64,000 nt of DNA from Clostridium lacusfryxellense (GCF_018861735.1 NZ_JAHLEB010000003.1:124001-188000), one strand, 5' to 3'; positions 44,201 to 52,619 are shown, numbered from the stretch's first letter. The notes: a model not told the origin generated them from the sequence alone. Program-made: numbers and translations.

Positions 44201-44810
44201 AATAGCGATGCGAGACCTTGAAATTAGAGGTGCTGGTAATATGATGGGTGGGGCTCAACATGGACATATGGCAGCTGTAGGTTATGATTTATATTGCAGA
44301 ATGCTAGAAGAGACAGTTAAAAGTATAAGGGGAGATATAGAGAAACAACCTATTGAAACATCTGTTGAAATAAAAATCGATGCTTATATACCAGGAACGT
44401 ATATTGAAGATGAGATGCAAAAAATTGAAATTTATAAAAAAATTGCAGCTATTGATTCGCGCGAAGACATGTTAGATATACAAGAAGAGATAGAAGATAG
44501 GTTTTCAGATATACCAGTTTGCGTTGCAAATCTTATGGACATTGCGTACCTAAGATGTGTATCATCTCAGGTTGGAATAATAGAGATAAAGGAAGTAAAC
44601 GAAGAGATTATACTACAATTCGAGAGCAGTGAGAGAATAAATCAAAAGTTAGTTAAGGCATTAGTTACTAAATATATGAAAAGTATTATATTTAAGTTAG
44701 GGAGCATGCCAGCTTTTGCATATAAAGTTAAAAATTCGAATAAAGAAGAGGTGCTTGCAAATCTCATAGAGATTGTTTGTTATATAAAAAGTATAGTTGA
44801 AATAAAGTGA
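41289..44810 (+). CDS. mfd: Transcription-repair coupling factor
   Basis: A 1173-residue DNA translocase that removes stalled RNA polymerase and recruits UvrA. Domains in order: UvrB-like N-terminal region (1-350), the RNA-polymerase-interacting CarD-like domain ([20 protein letters not shown], near 500-570), the helicase motor with Walker A GDVGYGKTEV (near 652) and DEEQ box IIDEEQRFGV, then motifs TATPIPRTLH and QLRGRVGRS, and the C-terminal TRCF domain. Length is normal. ATG 41289 is preferred, with GAGAGGTG upstream; GTG 41274 overlaps an earlier GGAG. It follows pth and precedes prsA. Confidence 0.97.
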   Translation: MRLSGLMKPLKESKQFKEILKSIEKKTYPIGVYGLSESAKNYLVNGVYEQLDKSILILTHSDVEAKNIYEDLSFYVNDVYYFPTREMGFYNADAVSGDLRWERLKVMKKITQSGKKIIITCIEALAATYVPIDLLEKYIFKLSVGSKLNLNDFSQKLIQCGYERVDRVDTKGQFSVRGGIVDLYPPTTPLPFRIELYDDEVDSIRTFNGETQRSIDKVAEIEMFPAKEIILTQETLEKGYNNIKEDLEKVLGTLSKKKDKETIARITSLVNINLESLKETWSFKDIDSYMPYFYDETSTFLDYMKGSFVVIDDVQRCLGKLDSVYFEFEENYENFLRRGNILPKQAEGLINKEYIYEDLESLQVMTLNAIAKTTLKLKPKCIISFSQITTFDYHGQLDMLIEDIKDKKSKGYKTIILSGTRTRGERLIATLRDRGVESVYKDSISQIEFGEVVVTFGNQLKGFEYPELRVCVISDKEVFGQSKRKTTSRASKKGVSKIKSFTELKLGDYVVHVNHGIGVYKGIKQLEVHGHKRDYLELSYNSGDTLYVPVEQLDLVQKYIGSEGKAPKISKLGGAEWVKAKNKVKNSIADIAEDLVKLYAARSTLKGHRYSKDTVWQKQFEEEFPFDETPDQLIAIEEIKKDMESDKPMDRLICGDVGYGKTEVAVRAAFKAVMDGKQVAFLVPTTILAEQHYKNLTKRFSDFPVKVEMVSRFRTPAEQKLVIKATKEGNVDILIGTHRIIQSDVKFKDLGVLIIDEEQRFGVTHKEKIKSLTKNIDVITLTATPIPRTLHMSLTGVRDISVIETPPEERYPIQTYVVEFNDQLIRDAILRELNRNGQVFFVYNRVETIKEMAAYIGQLVPEGRVCIAHGQMTERELESVMIDFMENKYDILMCTTIIETGIDIQNTNTIIIYEADKMGLSQLYQLRGRVGRSNRIAYAYLTYKKDKVLTEVAEKRLKAIKDFTELGSGFKIAMRDLEIRGAGNMMGGAQHGHMAAVGYDLYCRMLEETVKSIRGDIEKQPIETSVEIKIDAYIPGTYIEDEMQKIEIYKKIAAIDSREDMLDIQEEIEDRFSDIPVCVANLMDIAYLRCVSSQVGIIEIKEVNEEIILQFESSERINQKLVKALVTKYMKSIIFKLGSMPAFAYKVKNSNKEEVLANLIEIVCYIKSIVEIK

Positions 44811-44884
44811 GTTTGTGTTAAAATTAATGGGTATCGCAGCGAAACTACAAATGACTATATTACATATAGAATGGGGGAAATGAA

Positions 44885-45880
44885 ATGAAAAACGTAAAAA
44901 AAATAATCAGCACCGCCTTAATAACTATATTTGCTACATCTTTAATTGGGTGTAATATGATTGAAAAAACACCAGAAGGTATTGCTAAAAGCACAGTAGC
45001 TAAGGTTTATGATTCTAAAATAACAAGAGGTCAAGTGGATACACAATTAGTGGGTGTACTTAAACAACTGGAAACACAATATGGAGCAAGTTATAAAACA
45101 AATACTGAGGCTATGACTCAATTAACGACTCAAAAAACACAAGTATTAGAAGGATTAATTACTGAGAAAATTATAAATTATAAAGCAAAAGAGTTAAAAT
45201 TAACGCCTACAGAAGCTAAGATGAATGAAGAAATAAATAAGCAGTTAGCAGAGATTAAGAAAAGTTTAGGTACAGATGCGCAGTATAAAGCGGCGCTCGC
45301 AAGTGCAAGCCTTACAGAAGCTGCATTGAAGGAAAGAATAAAACCAAGTGTTGTTCAAGATGCTTTATATAATGAAAGTACAAAAAATGCAAAAACTACT
45401 GAGGCAGCTGAGAAAGCATATTACACTAGTAATCCTACTCAGTTTACAGAAAAACCAAATACAATTCATATAGCACAAATTTTAGTTGCAACGCAGGCTG
45501 AAGCGCTAGCAGTTAAAAAACGATTAGATGCTGGTGAAGATTTTGCTAAGGTAGCTAAAGAGAAAGGTACGGATTCAACTAAGGATGCTGGTGGAGATTT
45601 AGGGTTCTTAGAGTACAATAATACACAAATGGATCCAGATTTTATGGCAGCTGCTCTAAAGCTCAAAGTAGGAACACTTTCAGCACCTGTTCAAAGTCAA
45701 TCTGGATTTCATATAATAAAAAATATCGAAAAGAAAGAATATCCTGTTAAAAAATTTGAAGCTGTTAAAGCAGATGTGGAAAAAATACTTATAACAAAAG
45801 AAAAAGAAACTCTATGGACAGCTGCAATGAAAAAATGGCAGGAAGAAGCTAAAATAAAGAAATATGATAAAAATTTATAA
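44885..45880 (+). CDS. prsA: Foldase lipoprotein PrsA (PpiC-type isomerase)
   Basis: A 331-residue extracytoplasmic foldase. The signal peptide ends in the lipobox LIGC (Cys at residue 23), so it is anchored to the outer face of the membrane. A SurA-like helical chaperone region follows (about 35-180). A parvulin domain is at about 190-285 (TIHIAQILVATQAEA, then GGDLGFLEYN, then VQSQSGFHIIKN). It aids folding of secreted proteins. GGGGGAAATGAA precedes the ATG. It sits between mfd and spoVT, a common clostridial order, and has its own terminator. Confidence 0.94.
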   Translation: MKNVKKIISTALITIFATSLIGCNMIEKTPEGIAKSTVAKVYDSKITRGQVDTQLVGVLKQLETQYGASYKTNTEAMTQLTTQKTQVLEGLITEKIINYKAKELKLTPTEAKMNEEINKQLAEIKKSLGTDAQYKAALASASLTEAALKERIKPSVVQDALYNESTKNAKTTEAAEKAYYTSNPTQFTEKPNTIHIAQILVATQAEALAVKKRLDAGEDFAKVAKEKGTDSTKDAGGDLGFLEYNNTQMDPDFMAAALKLKVGTLSAPVQSQSGFHIIKNIEKKEYPVKKFEAVKADVEKILITKEKETLWTAAMKKWQEEAKIKKYDKNL

Positions 45881-45894
45881 AAATTTGTATTATG

Positions 45895-45927
45895 AAAGAT
45901 ACCTTTAAAATTTGGGTATCTTTTTTT
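45895..45927 (+). terminator. Terminator of prsA
   Basis: AAAGATACC pairs with GGTATCTTT, followed by a run of T. Confidence 0.85.
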
Positions 45928-46128
45928 ATATTTTTTGATGAATTGGGAATAATAATATATAAACAAATATTTTAATTAATCTAAAAAATAAATTTTTAAG
46001 TAAAAATATGTGGTTAAATACTATATAAAAATTAAACATATACAAATGTGCATAAAATTTCAAGTTTTGAAAGATAATAATAGAGCTAGTATATTATATA
46101 AGATTTTATATAAGGAGGAATAATTTAA

Positions 46129-46680
46129 ATGAAAGCAACTGGTATAGTAAGACGTATAGATGACTTAGGAAGAGTTGTTATACCAAAAGAAATAAGAAGA
46201 ACATTAAGAATACGAGAAGGAGATCCATTGGAAATATTTACTGATAGAGAAGGCGGAGTTATATTAAAGAAATATTCGCCAATAGGTGAATTAAGTGAAT
46301 TTTCTAGAGAATATGCTGAATCATTACAACAAACTATAGGTAACATAATAGTTATATGTGATAAAGATAATATAATATCTGTAAGCGGTTCTCCTAAAAA
46401 GGAATATGTTGATAAAAAAGTAAGTATTGAGCTAGAAAAGGTAATGGAAAATAGAAAAGCTATAGTACTCGGTGAAGGTTCGGAAAAAATCATAGGATTG
46501 TATGAGGATGAGATGGAAAATAAATATAATGCTCAAGTAATCGCACCTATAATAACAGAGGGAGATGCAATTGGAGCAGTACTAATCATATCCACAGAGG
46601 CATCGGTTAAATTTGGGAATTTAGAATTAAAGCTAGCTGAAACTGCAGCTTCATTTCTAGGTAAGCAGATGGAACAATAA
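46129..46680 (+). CDS. spoVT: Stage V sporulation protein T
   Basis: A 183-residue regulator of forespore gene expression. The N-terminal swapped-hairpin AbrB domain (residues 1-50) has the SpoVT signature MKATGIVRRIDDLGRVVIPKEI and a C-terminal GAF-like domain follows (about 58-180). TAAGGAGGAAT precedes the ATG. In Bacillus, spoVT is expressed in the forespore under sigma-G; I could not pick out a sigma-G promoter with confidence. It ends just before the small hairpin element at 46695-46745, which can serve as its terminator. Confidence 0.97.
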   Translation: MKATGIVRRIDDLGRVVIPKEIRRTLRIREGDPLEIFTDREGGVILKKYSPIGELSEFSREYAESLQQTIGNIIVICDKDNIISVSGSPKKEYVDKKVSIELEKVMENRKAIVLGEGSEKIIGLYEDEMENKYNAQVIAPIITEGDAIGAVLIISTEASVKFGNLELKLAETAASFLGKQMEQ

Positions 46681-46694
46681 ACATATTGTTCTAG

Positions 46695-46745
46695 AAAGTA
46701 TATATTACTAGGCAAGTGAAGTATATTTGCAGTAATATATACTTT
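46695..46745. repeat. Short copy (R4) of the AAAGTATATATTAC hairpin family, terminator-like
   Basis: A 51-base element with perfect 15-base arms AAAGTATATATTACT/AGTAATATATACTTT and a small GCAA/TTGC inner stem. It is followed by TTGTTTTTTTT, so it can terminate spoVT transcription. The arms match the long elements at 13526 and 15137 but the interior is absent. Confidence 0.8.
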
Positions 46746-46846
46746 TGTTTTTTTTGAAGTATTAGTAATAATAATCTCCTAAATAAAATAATTATAATCA
46801 GAGGGCGTAATTATAAAGTGCACTTAGCCAACACAAGGAGGTTATT

Positions 46847-48382
46847 ATGAAGAAACATTCATTGATAAAAGGAACTATTATACTAGGAGTAGCAGGGCTA
46901 TTTGCTAGATTTTTAGGGCTGTTTTTTAGAATCCCGTTGCAAGCGCTTATAAAAGACCAAGGCATGGGATATTACCAGATGTCTTACCCACTATATATGT
47001 TTTTTGTAGCAGTTGCCTCAGGTGTGCCTATAGCAATGTCAAAACTTATTGCAGAGATGAACGCCAAAAACGATCAGGATGGTGCGCGCCAAGTCTTAAG
47101 ACAAACACTTTTTTTTATGATTCTATTAGGTACAGCATTTACGGTAATAATGCTCATGTTTGCTAGATCTATCATAACTTTACTCAAATGGGATCCCAAA
47201 TCATATTATTCTTTTTTGGCGATTGCTATAGCGCCAATATTTGTTTCTATTATGTGTACATTTAGGGGCTTTTTTCAAGGGCTGCAAAATGTTAAGCCTA
47301 CAGCGATTTCACAATTAGTAGAACAAGTTGGAAGGGTTGTAGCTGGAGTTTTGTTTGCATATTTATTGTTCCCAAAGGGAATTGAATATGCGGCTGGAGG
47401 GGCAGCTCTTGGAACATTAGTTGGTGCTATTATGGGAAGTATATATTTAGTATCAACTTATTTTAAAGTTAAAAAAGAATTTCCAGTGAGAAAGAAAACA
47501 AAGCATAAGAACATTTTAAGTGATATAGCGAGAGCTGCATTACCGATATCTTTAGGAGCTGCAGTAGGGACTATTATGTCATTAATAGATTCTATACTGG
47601 TGCCGCAGCAACTTCTAAAAGCAGGATTTACGCAAACACAATCAGCGGTGATGTACGGTCAATTGACTGGGAAGGTATTTACATTGATGAATGTACCTTT
47701 AGCTCTTTCGGTGGCTCTGTGTGCATCCCTGGTGCCTATAATTGCAGAAGCCTTTTATTTGGGTAGAAGGGGGGAACTTATTAAAAGGGTAGATATGGCC
47801 GTCAAATTATCTAATGTTATTTCATTGCCATCAGCCTTAGGAATGTTCTTCATGGCTTATCCTATAATGCATCTGGTTTTTATGAAAGATGTGGCGGGAT
47901 ATCAAATATTGAGGTATATATCAATATGCATACCTTTTATTATTTTGACGCAAACAAGTACTGCAATTTTGCAAAGTATAGGAAATTATATGAAGCCAGT
48001 ATATAACTTAGCAATTGGGTGCACCGTCAAGGTTATTATAACGTATGTTTTGGTTTCATTTTCATTTCTAAATATATATGGGGCAGTTATAGGAACTATT
48101 TTGGGGTATATTACAAGCTGTTTATTAAATATGCGCGAGTTAAAGAAGAGTTTAAACATAAAGTTCAATAACGTTGATGCTTTTTTTAAACCAGCTATTG
48201 CTGCTAGTATAATGATAGTTGCAGTTGTATTTAGCAACGCTATTGTCTATAATTATACAATGAGTAGGGGAGTTTCATGTCTAATATCCATACTAATAGG
48301 AATTGTTGTTTATTTAATATTCGTGTTTTCCCTTAGAATATTTAGATATGAAGATATAAAAAAGAAAATTTTGAGCCGATAA
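46847..48382 (+). CDS. SpoVB/YabM-like polysaccharide flippase
   Basis: A 511-residue MATE/MOP-superfamily membrane protein with about fourteen hydrophobic segments. The N-terminal block GTIILGVAGLFARFLGLFFRIPL and the following DQGMGYYQMSYPLYMF are typical of the SpoVB/YtgP/YabM group that flips lipid-linked wall or polysaccharide precursors. By position (after spoVT, before the mazG gene) it is the orthologue of Bacillus yabM. The substrate in this organism is not shown. AGGAGG precedes the ATG. The next gene starts 23 bases after its stop codon, so the two are likely cotranscribed. Confidence 0.91.
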   Translation: MKKHSLIKGTIILGVAGLFARFLGLFFRIPLQALIKDQGMGYYQMSYPLYMFFVAVASGVPIAMSKLIAEMNAKNDQDGARQVLRQTLFFMILLGTAFTVIMLMFARSIITLLKWDPKSYYSFLAIAIAPIFVSIMCTFRGFFQGLQNVKPTAISQLVEQVGRVVAGVLFAYLLFPKGIEYAAGGAALGTLVGAIMGSIYLVSTYFKVKKEFPVRKKTKHKNILSDIARAALPISLGAAVGTIMSLIDSILVPQQLLKAGFTQTQSAVMYGQLTGKVFTLMNVPLALSVALCASLVPIIAEAFYLGRRGELIKRVDMAVKLSNVISLPSALGMFFMAYPIMHLVFMKDVAGYQILRYISICIPFIILTQTSTAILQSIGNYMKPVYNLAIGCTVKVIITYVLVSFSFLNIYGAVIGTILGYITSCLLNMRELKKSLNIKFNNVDAFFKPAIAASIMIVAVVFSNAIVYNYTMSRGVSCLISILIGIVVYLIFVFSLRIFRYEDIKKKILSR

Positions 48383-48405
48383 TAAAAAACAAAGGAGTAA
48401 AAGTA

Positions 48406-49851
48406 ATGATTAAAATAGTGGGACTTGGTCCTGGATCGATAGAATCACTAACTATAGGAACAGTTGAAATTCTTAAAGATAGTAAAAATATTTATTTAAG
48501 AACGCAAAAACATCCAACTGTGGATTACTTAAAATCTATAGGAGTTGAATTTGAAACATATGATGATAAGTATGAAGAATATAACAATTTTGATGATGTT
48601 TATAGAGCTATTGCAGAAGATCTTCTTCTAAAGCACAAAGTATTTGGAGATATTGTTTATGGAGTTCCGGGACATCCTCTAGTTGCAGAAACCTCCGTTA
48701 AATTATTAATAAATCTTTGTGAGAAACTAAATATAAATATAGAAATTATGCCTGCGGTTAGTTTTATAGATGCAGTAATCCAAAGCCTAAAACTAGATCC
48801 TATTGAGGGTTTAAAAATTATAGATGCCTTTGATATAAAAAATCAAGTATTAGACAAGAGGGTAGGACTTTTAATAACTCAAGTTTACAATGAAGGCATT
48901 GCTACAGATGTAAAACTTGAGCTTTTAGAATATTATAAAGATGATATGGAAATTGATTTTGTCCGCGCCGCTGGGATAAAAGGGCTTGAAAGTATTAGGA
49001 AAATTAAATTGTATGAATTAGATAGGCAAAAGGATATAGATTACTTAACATCAATATATGTTCCAAAGGATTTAGAAGCTACAAAAGATTTTAATGATTT
49101 AACTCAGGTTATGGGAATTTTAAGAGATGAAAATGGGTGTGCATGGGATAAGGAGCAAACGCATGAATCATTAAAAAAATGTCTTATTGAAGAATGTTAC
49201 GAAGTTTTAGAAGCAATCGACAATAAGGATGAAGATAATATTATCGAGGAGCTCGGAGATGTATTACTTCAGGTAGTATTTCATGCTCAAATAGGTAAAG
49301 ATGACGGATATTTTAATATAAATGATGTTATTTGCGGCATAACAAATAAGATGATAAGTAGGCATCCGCATATTTTTAAAAGAGTTGAAAGTAAAAATGT
49401 GGAGCAAGTTTTAGAAAGTTGGGAAGATATTAAAAAGCAGGAAAAAGGATTTAGCAGTTATGAGGATACACTAAAACATGTTCCAAAAAATTTACCAGGG
49501 CTCATGAGAGCGAACAAAGTTCAGCAAAAAGCAGCAAAAATTGGGTTTGACTTTGACAACGTTGAAGTCGCGATGGAAAAAGTATTAGAGGAATTGCGAG
49601 AGCTTAGAGATGTATATAAAGGCAATAATAGGGCAAAAATAGTAGAAGAAGTGGGTGATTTGGTATTTTCTACTGTAAATATCGCTAGACTACTTGACAT
49701 AGACCCTGAAATTGCAGTAAATTATACTATAGATAAATTTATTAATCGCTTTGCGTACATAGAAGAAAATGCAAGAAATAGAGATTTGGACTTGAAAGAT
49801 ATGTCACTTGCAGAAATGGACGAATTATGGAACGAATCTAAAAGACGATAA
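48406..49851 (+). CDS. mazG: Nucleoside triphosphate pyrophosphohydrolase MazG with methylase-like domain
   Basis: A 481-residue fusion. Residues 1-215 form a tetrapyrrole-methylase-like domain (VGLGPGSIESLTIGT, then VYGVPGHPLVAETS). Residues 225-480 hold two MazG repeats with the metal-binding ExxE...ExxD pattern (IEECYEVLEAIDNKDEDNIIEELGDVLLQV and LEELRELRDVYKGN ... EEVGDLVFS). MazG hydrolyses non-canonical or excess nucleoside triphosphates. The fusion is the Firmicute YabN arrangement; the role of the methylase domain is unclear. AAAGGAG lies before the ATG. Confidence 0.95.
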   Translation: MIKIVGLGPGSIESLTIGTVEILKDSKNIYLRTQKHPTVDYLKSIGVEFETYDDKYEEYNNFDDVYRAIAEDLLLKHKVFGDIVYGVPGHPLVAETSVKLLINLCEKLNINIEIMPAVSFIDAVIQSLKLDPIEGLKIIDAFDIKNQVLDKRVGLLITQVYNEGIATDVKLELLEYYKDDMEIDFVRAAGIKGLESIRKIKLYELDRQKDIDYLTSIYVPKDLEATKDFNDLTQVMGILRDENGCAWDKEQTHESLKKCLIEECYEVLEAIDNKDEDNIIEELGDVLLQVVFHAQIGKDDGYFNINDVICGITNKMISRHPHIFKRVESKNVEQVLESWEDIKKQEKGFSSYEDTLKHVPKNLPGLMRANKVQQKAAKIGFDFDNVEVAMEKVLEELRELRDVYKGNNRAKIVEEVGDLVFSTVNIARLLDIDPEIAVNYTIDKFINRFAYIEENARNRDLDLKDMSLAEMDELWNESKRR

Positions 49852-49921
49852 ATTTATTTATAAAATAAAAAGTGGTGAATATGCTATTTAATAGTGTACT
49901 CATAACGAGGAGGTAACAAAA

Positions 49922-50197
49922 ATGAATAAATCAGAATTAATAACAAGTATTGCAGAAAAATCTAACCTAACAAAAAAAGATGCTGAAGCAGCGCTAAAGG
50001 GAATTATAGAAAGTATTGAAGAAACATTAGAAAAAGGTGAAAAAGTTCAACTAGTTGGATTTGGAACATTTGAAACAAGAGCAAGAGCAGCAAGAATGGG
50101 AAGAAACCCAAGAACAAAGGAAGAAATTCAAATTGCAGCTTCAACAGTTCCAGTATTCAAAGCTGGTAAAGAATTTAAAGATATAGTAAATAAATAA
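49922..50197 (+). CDS. hup: DNA-binding protein HU
   Basis: A 91-residue histone-like protein that bends and compacts DNA as a dimer. It has the standard helical base ([25 protein letters not shown]), the [17 protein letters not shown] arm with the intercalating Pro, and the terminal helix. CGAGGAGGTAAC precedes the ATG. It is followed by a terminator at 50214-50241, yet sits within the mazG-to-yabR string, so it is probably both cotranscribed and separately promoted. Confidence 0.97.
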   Translation: MNKSELITSIAEKSNLTKKDAEAALKGIIESIEETLEKGEKVQLVGFGTFETRARAARMGRNPRTKEEIQIAASTVPVFKAGKEFKDIVNK

Positions 50198-50213
50198 TTT
50201 TACTATTATGTAG

Positions 50214-50241
50214 AAAACCTAGATGTATATCTGGGTTTTTT
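50214..50241 (+). terminator. Terminator of hup
   Basis: AAAACCTAGAT pairs with ATCTGGGTTTT (G-T included) around GTAT, followed by T. Confidence 0.85.
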
Positions 50242-50318
50242 ATTTTAAGATTTCATTTTAATAATAACTAAATAATTAAATGTAACATGGGGAAGGATAA
50301 ATGAAAGGGGAAGCATAA

Positions 50319-50579
50319 ATGAGATTAGATAAATATTTAAAAGTATCAAGGATTATAAAGAGAAGAACAATTGCAAAGGAAGCATGTGGAAGTGGCAGGG
50401 TTTCTATTAATGATAAAGTGGCAAAGGCTGGTACAGTAGTATCGGAGAATGATATTATAGAAATTAAATTTGCAAATCAAATCTTAAAAGCTAAAATTAT
50501 AAATATTGTTGAGCATGTAACAAAAGAAAGTGCGAAAGAAATGTATGAAATGATTTCAGGAAGAGAAGACAAAGAATAA
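50319..50579 (+). CDS. rqcP: S4-domain ribosome quality-control protein RqcP (YabO)
   Basis: An 86-residue S4-type RNA-binding protein. It opens MRLDKYLKVSRIIKRRTIA, the S4 signature, with SGRVSINDKVAKAG next. In Bacillus, RqcP binds stalled 50S subunits with RqcH and helps add alanine tails. Position in the yabN-hup-yabO-yabP order supports the assignment. AGGGGAAGC lies before ATG. Confidence 0.94.
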   Translation: MRLDKYLKVSRIIKRRTIAKEACGSGRVSINDKVAKAGTVVSENDIIEIKFANQILKAKIINIVEHVTKESAKEMYEMISGREDKE

Positions 50580-50593
50580 ATGTTATTAAATAT

Positions 50594-50663
50594 AATTCTT
50601 AATTAAGTTTAATAAGCATATATATTTTATAAGAATATAATGTTATACCGTTAATTAAGAATT
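50594..50663. other. Intergenic hairpin with perfect 13-bp arms
   Basis: AATTCTTAATTAA (50594-50606) pairs exactly with TTAATTAAGAATT (50651-50663) around a 44-base AT-rich loop. There is no T tract after it, so a terminator is unlikely. It lies between rqcP and yabP, where a sporulation promoter for yabP would be expected. Confidence 0.5.
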
Positions 50664-50724
50664 GAGAATAGGATTAGCTTCTAAATTCCCAATTTTTTAA
50701 GTTAAAATTAATAAGGGGGATATT

Positions 50725-51018
50725 ATGGAAGTGAAAAAAGAGTTAAAAATAGAAGATAAGAAAAGTATACTTATGCTAGAGAATAGAAAAAAATTAACTA
50801 TTAATGGAGTTATAGAGGTTGTAAACTTTAATGAGAACCAAATATTATTAAATACAGATGTAGGAACGATGGTAGTAAAAGGACAACAGTTAAAGATGAA
50901 TAAATTAGATGTTCAAAATGGGGATGTTATAATAACTGGGAAGGTAGATTCCTTTGTGTATACTAGTGACAAGGTCAGAGCTAAAAAAGATAGCATAATA
51001 TCAAGATTGTTCAGGTGA
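50725..51018 (+). CDS. yabP: Sporulation protein YabP
   Basis: A 97-residue protein of the YabP/YqfC family, required for spore coat assembly in relatives. The core has the family pattern (SILMLENRKKLTINGVIEVVNFNENQILLNTDVGTMVVKG) and the DVQNGDVIITGKVDSFVY segment. AAGGGGGATATT precedes the ATG. yabQ begins seven bases after its stop codon, so the two are cotranscribed. In Bacillus they are transcribed in the mother cell; the promoter here was not identified. Confidence 0.94.
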   Translation: MEVKKELKIEDKKSILMLENRKKLTINGVIEVVNFNENQILLNTDVGTMVVKGQQLKMNKLDVQNGDVIITGKVDSFVYTSDKVRAKKDSIISRLFR

Positions 51019-51025
51019 TAAAGAT

Positions 51026-51430
51026 ATGATGATTTCTTTGATAGGTCAAGTTGAACTTATAACCTTCAGTTTGCTGGCGGGCATAATAACTGGAGTGTTT
51101 TTTGATATATATAGATTGATAAGAGGACTTCAAAATCCTAACAAAGTTTTGACTATAATACAAGATTTATTATTTTGGACATTAACTTCTATAGTGGTTT
51201 TCATATTTTTGATGTATACTAATAAAGGTTACATAAACTTTTATGTGTATGTATCTTTAATAATAGGAGTATACTTATATTTAAAACTCTTAAGTAGAGC
51301 TTTTATAAAGGTACAATATAGATCATTAAAATTTAACGGTAAAGTATTTAGAGTTTCACGAAATGTTATTTTATACCCTTTTAATTTATTGGTTTATAAG
51401 CTTAAAATAAAAAAAAAAGATAAATTATAA
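51026..51430 (+). CDS. yabQ: Sporulation protein YabQ
   Basis: A 134-residue membrane protein with three hydrophobic segments (about 8-28, 49-69 and 72-92) and a basic C-terminus, as in YabQ, which localises to the outer forespore membrane for cortex formation. GVFFDIYRLIRGL and LLFWTLTSIVVF are the conserved blocks. The start is ATG 51026 (a second ATG follows directly at 51029), with AGGTGATAAAG as ribosome site within the end of yabP. Confidence 0.92.
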   Translation: MMISLIGQVELITFSLLAGIITGVFFDIYRLIRGLQNPNKVLTIIQDLLFWTLTSIVVFIFLMYTNKGYINFYVYVSLIIGVYLYLKLLSRAFIKVQYRSLKFNGKVFRVSRNVILYPFNLLVYKLKIKKKDKL

Positions 51431-51522
51431 AGAAATAGCTTGAAGAAATGTGAAATACAAATTAAAATAGGTTTATGAAACTTAAACAATACTCATTCCA
51501 TTGAAAGGAAAACGGATGACAT

Positions 51523-51795
51523 ATGAGAAAAAAAATTAAAATTAAAAATGTCGTGTTAGTTTTTGCTATGGTATATGTATGTTATATTTTAATTGGCCAA
51601 CAAGCAACAATGGTTAGACAAAAGAAAGAACTAAAAAAGTACAATGTAGAATTACAAAAGAAAAAAGAAGAAAAAAAAGCGTTACAAGATGAAGTAGAGT
51701 TATCTAAGACAGACAAATATATAGAGAAATTGGCAAGAGAAATATTAGGGCTTGTTAAAGAAGGTGAAACTCCTGTAATGGATAATAAAAACTAA
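51523..51795 (+). CDS. divIC: Septum formation initiator DivIC/FtsL-like
   Basis: A 90-residue bitopic protein: a short basic N-terminus, one membrane helix (about 9-25), then an extracytoplasmic coiled coil (about 30-65, KKELKKYNVELQKKKEEKKALQDEVEL) and the DKYIEKLAREILGLVKEGE end typical of DivIC. It acts with FtsL and DivIB at the division septum. Position after yabQ and before the S1 protein is the Bacillus order. AAAGGAAAACGG precedes the ATG. Confidence 0.93.
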   Translation: MRKKIKIKNVVLVFAMVYVCYILIGQQATMVRQKKELKKYNVELQKKKEEKKALQDEVELSKTDKYIEKLAREILGLVKEGETPVMDNKN

Positions 51796-51887
51796 ACGCA
51801 ATCATTTTAATTATTAACATTGTTATTCGTATTATTAAATTAATATATAAAATAAAAACATAATTTTTAAGGAGGAGTCTTTTTAAT

Positions 51888-52301
51888 ATGACCTTAATGG
51901 CTGGAAGTATTGTAGAAGGTAAAGTAGTAAATATCACCAATTTTGGTGCGTTCGTAGAGGTAGAGGGTAAGACAGGATTAGTGCATATATCTGAGGTTTC
52001 AGATACATTCGTTAAAAATGTTAATGACCATCTTAAAGAAAATGATATAGTTAAAGTAAAAGTAATTTCTGTGGATGATAATGGTAAAATAAGTTTATCC
52101 ATAAAACAAGCTGGAGTACCTAAAAGATCTATTAAACCAATGGAAATAGATTGGGAAAAGGAAAAGAGCAAGGCTAACACATGCAATTTTGAAGATATTA
52201 TGACTAAGTTTTTAAAAGATAGTGAAGAAAGATTTCAAGATGTTAAAAAACATCAAGAAGGTAAAGGTAGAGGTTATAGTAAAAAAACTTCAAGTTATTA
52301 A
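51888..52301 (+). CDS. S1-domain RNA-binding protein (YabR-like)
   Basis: A 137-residue protein with one S1 domain (residues 1-72): GSIVEGKVVNITNFGAFVEVEGKTGLVHISEVSD and VKVKVISVDDNGKISLSIKQ. The tail is charged and low-complexity (KDSEERFQDVKKHQEGKGRG). It is the YabR orthologue by content and position. A ribosome-associated role is usual for such proteins but not proven for this one. AAGGAGGAG precedes the ATG, and a terminator follows before the tRNA operon. Confidence 0.93.
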   Translation: MTLMAGSIVEGKVVNITNFGAFVEVEGKTGLVHISEVSDTFVKNVNDHLKENDIVKVKVISVDDNGKISLSIKQAGVPKRSIKPMEIDWEKEKSKANTCNFEDIMTKFLKDSEERFQDVKKHQEGKGRGYSKKTSSY

Positions 52302-52326
52302 GTGAAAATTGAGTTGAATTGTTTTG

Positions 52327-52354
52327 TAGGGACTAAGTATTTAGTTCCTATTTT
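52327..52354 (+). terminator. Terminator after the S1-domain gene
   Basis: TAGGGACTAA pairs with TTAGTTCCTA around GTAT, followed by TTTT; isolates the tRNA operon from the upstream genes. Confidence 0.8.
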
Positions 52355-52371
52355 AAAAAAACAAAAAGTTA

Positions 52372-52400
52372 TTGACAACGGTTTATACATCATATATAAT
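52372..52400 (+). promoter_or_regulatory. Promoter of the tRNA operon
   Basis: Consensus TTGACA (52372-52377), 17-base spacer, consensus TATAAT (52395-52400), 44 bases before the first tRNA. Confidence 0.93.
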
Positions 52401-52444
52401 AAAACATGTTGCCAAGAGGTAACATTATACATGTAGTCAAATAA

Positions 52445-52533
52445 GCTGGAGTGGCGGAACTGGCAGACGCACAGGACTTAAAATCCTGCGGTGGTTAAAC
52501 ACCGTACCGGTTCGATTCCGGTCTTCAGCACCA
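52445..52533 (+). tRNA. tRNA-Leu (anticodon TAA), copy 1
   Basis: 89 bases with long variable arm, encoded CCA, acceptor GCTGGAG/CTTCAGC, and anticodon loop CTTAAAA. Identical in sequence to the copies at 53146 and 53397. Confidence 0.95.
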
Positions 52534-52538
52534 AACAT

Positions 52539-52614
<76 letters not shown>

Positions 52615-52619
52615 AATAA

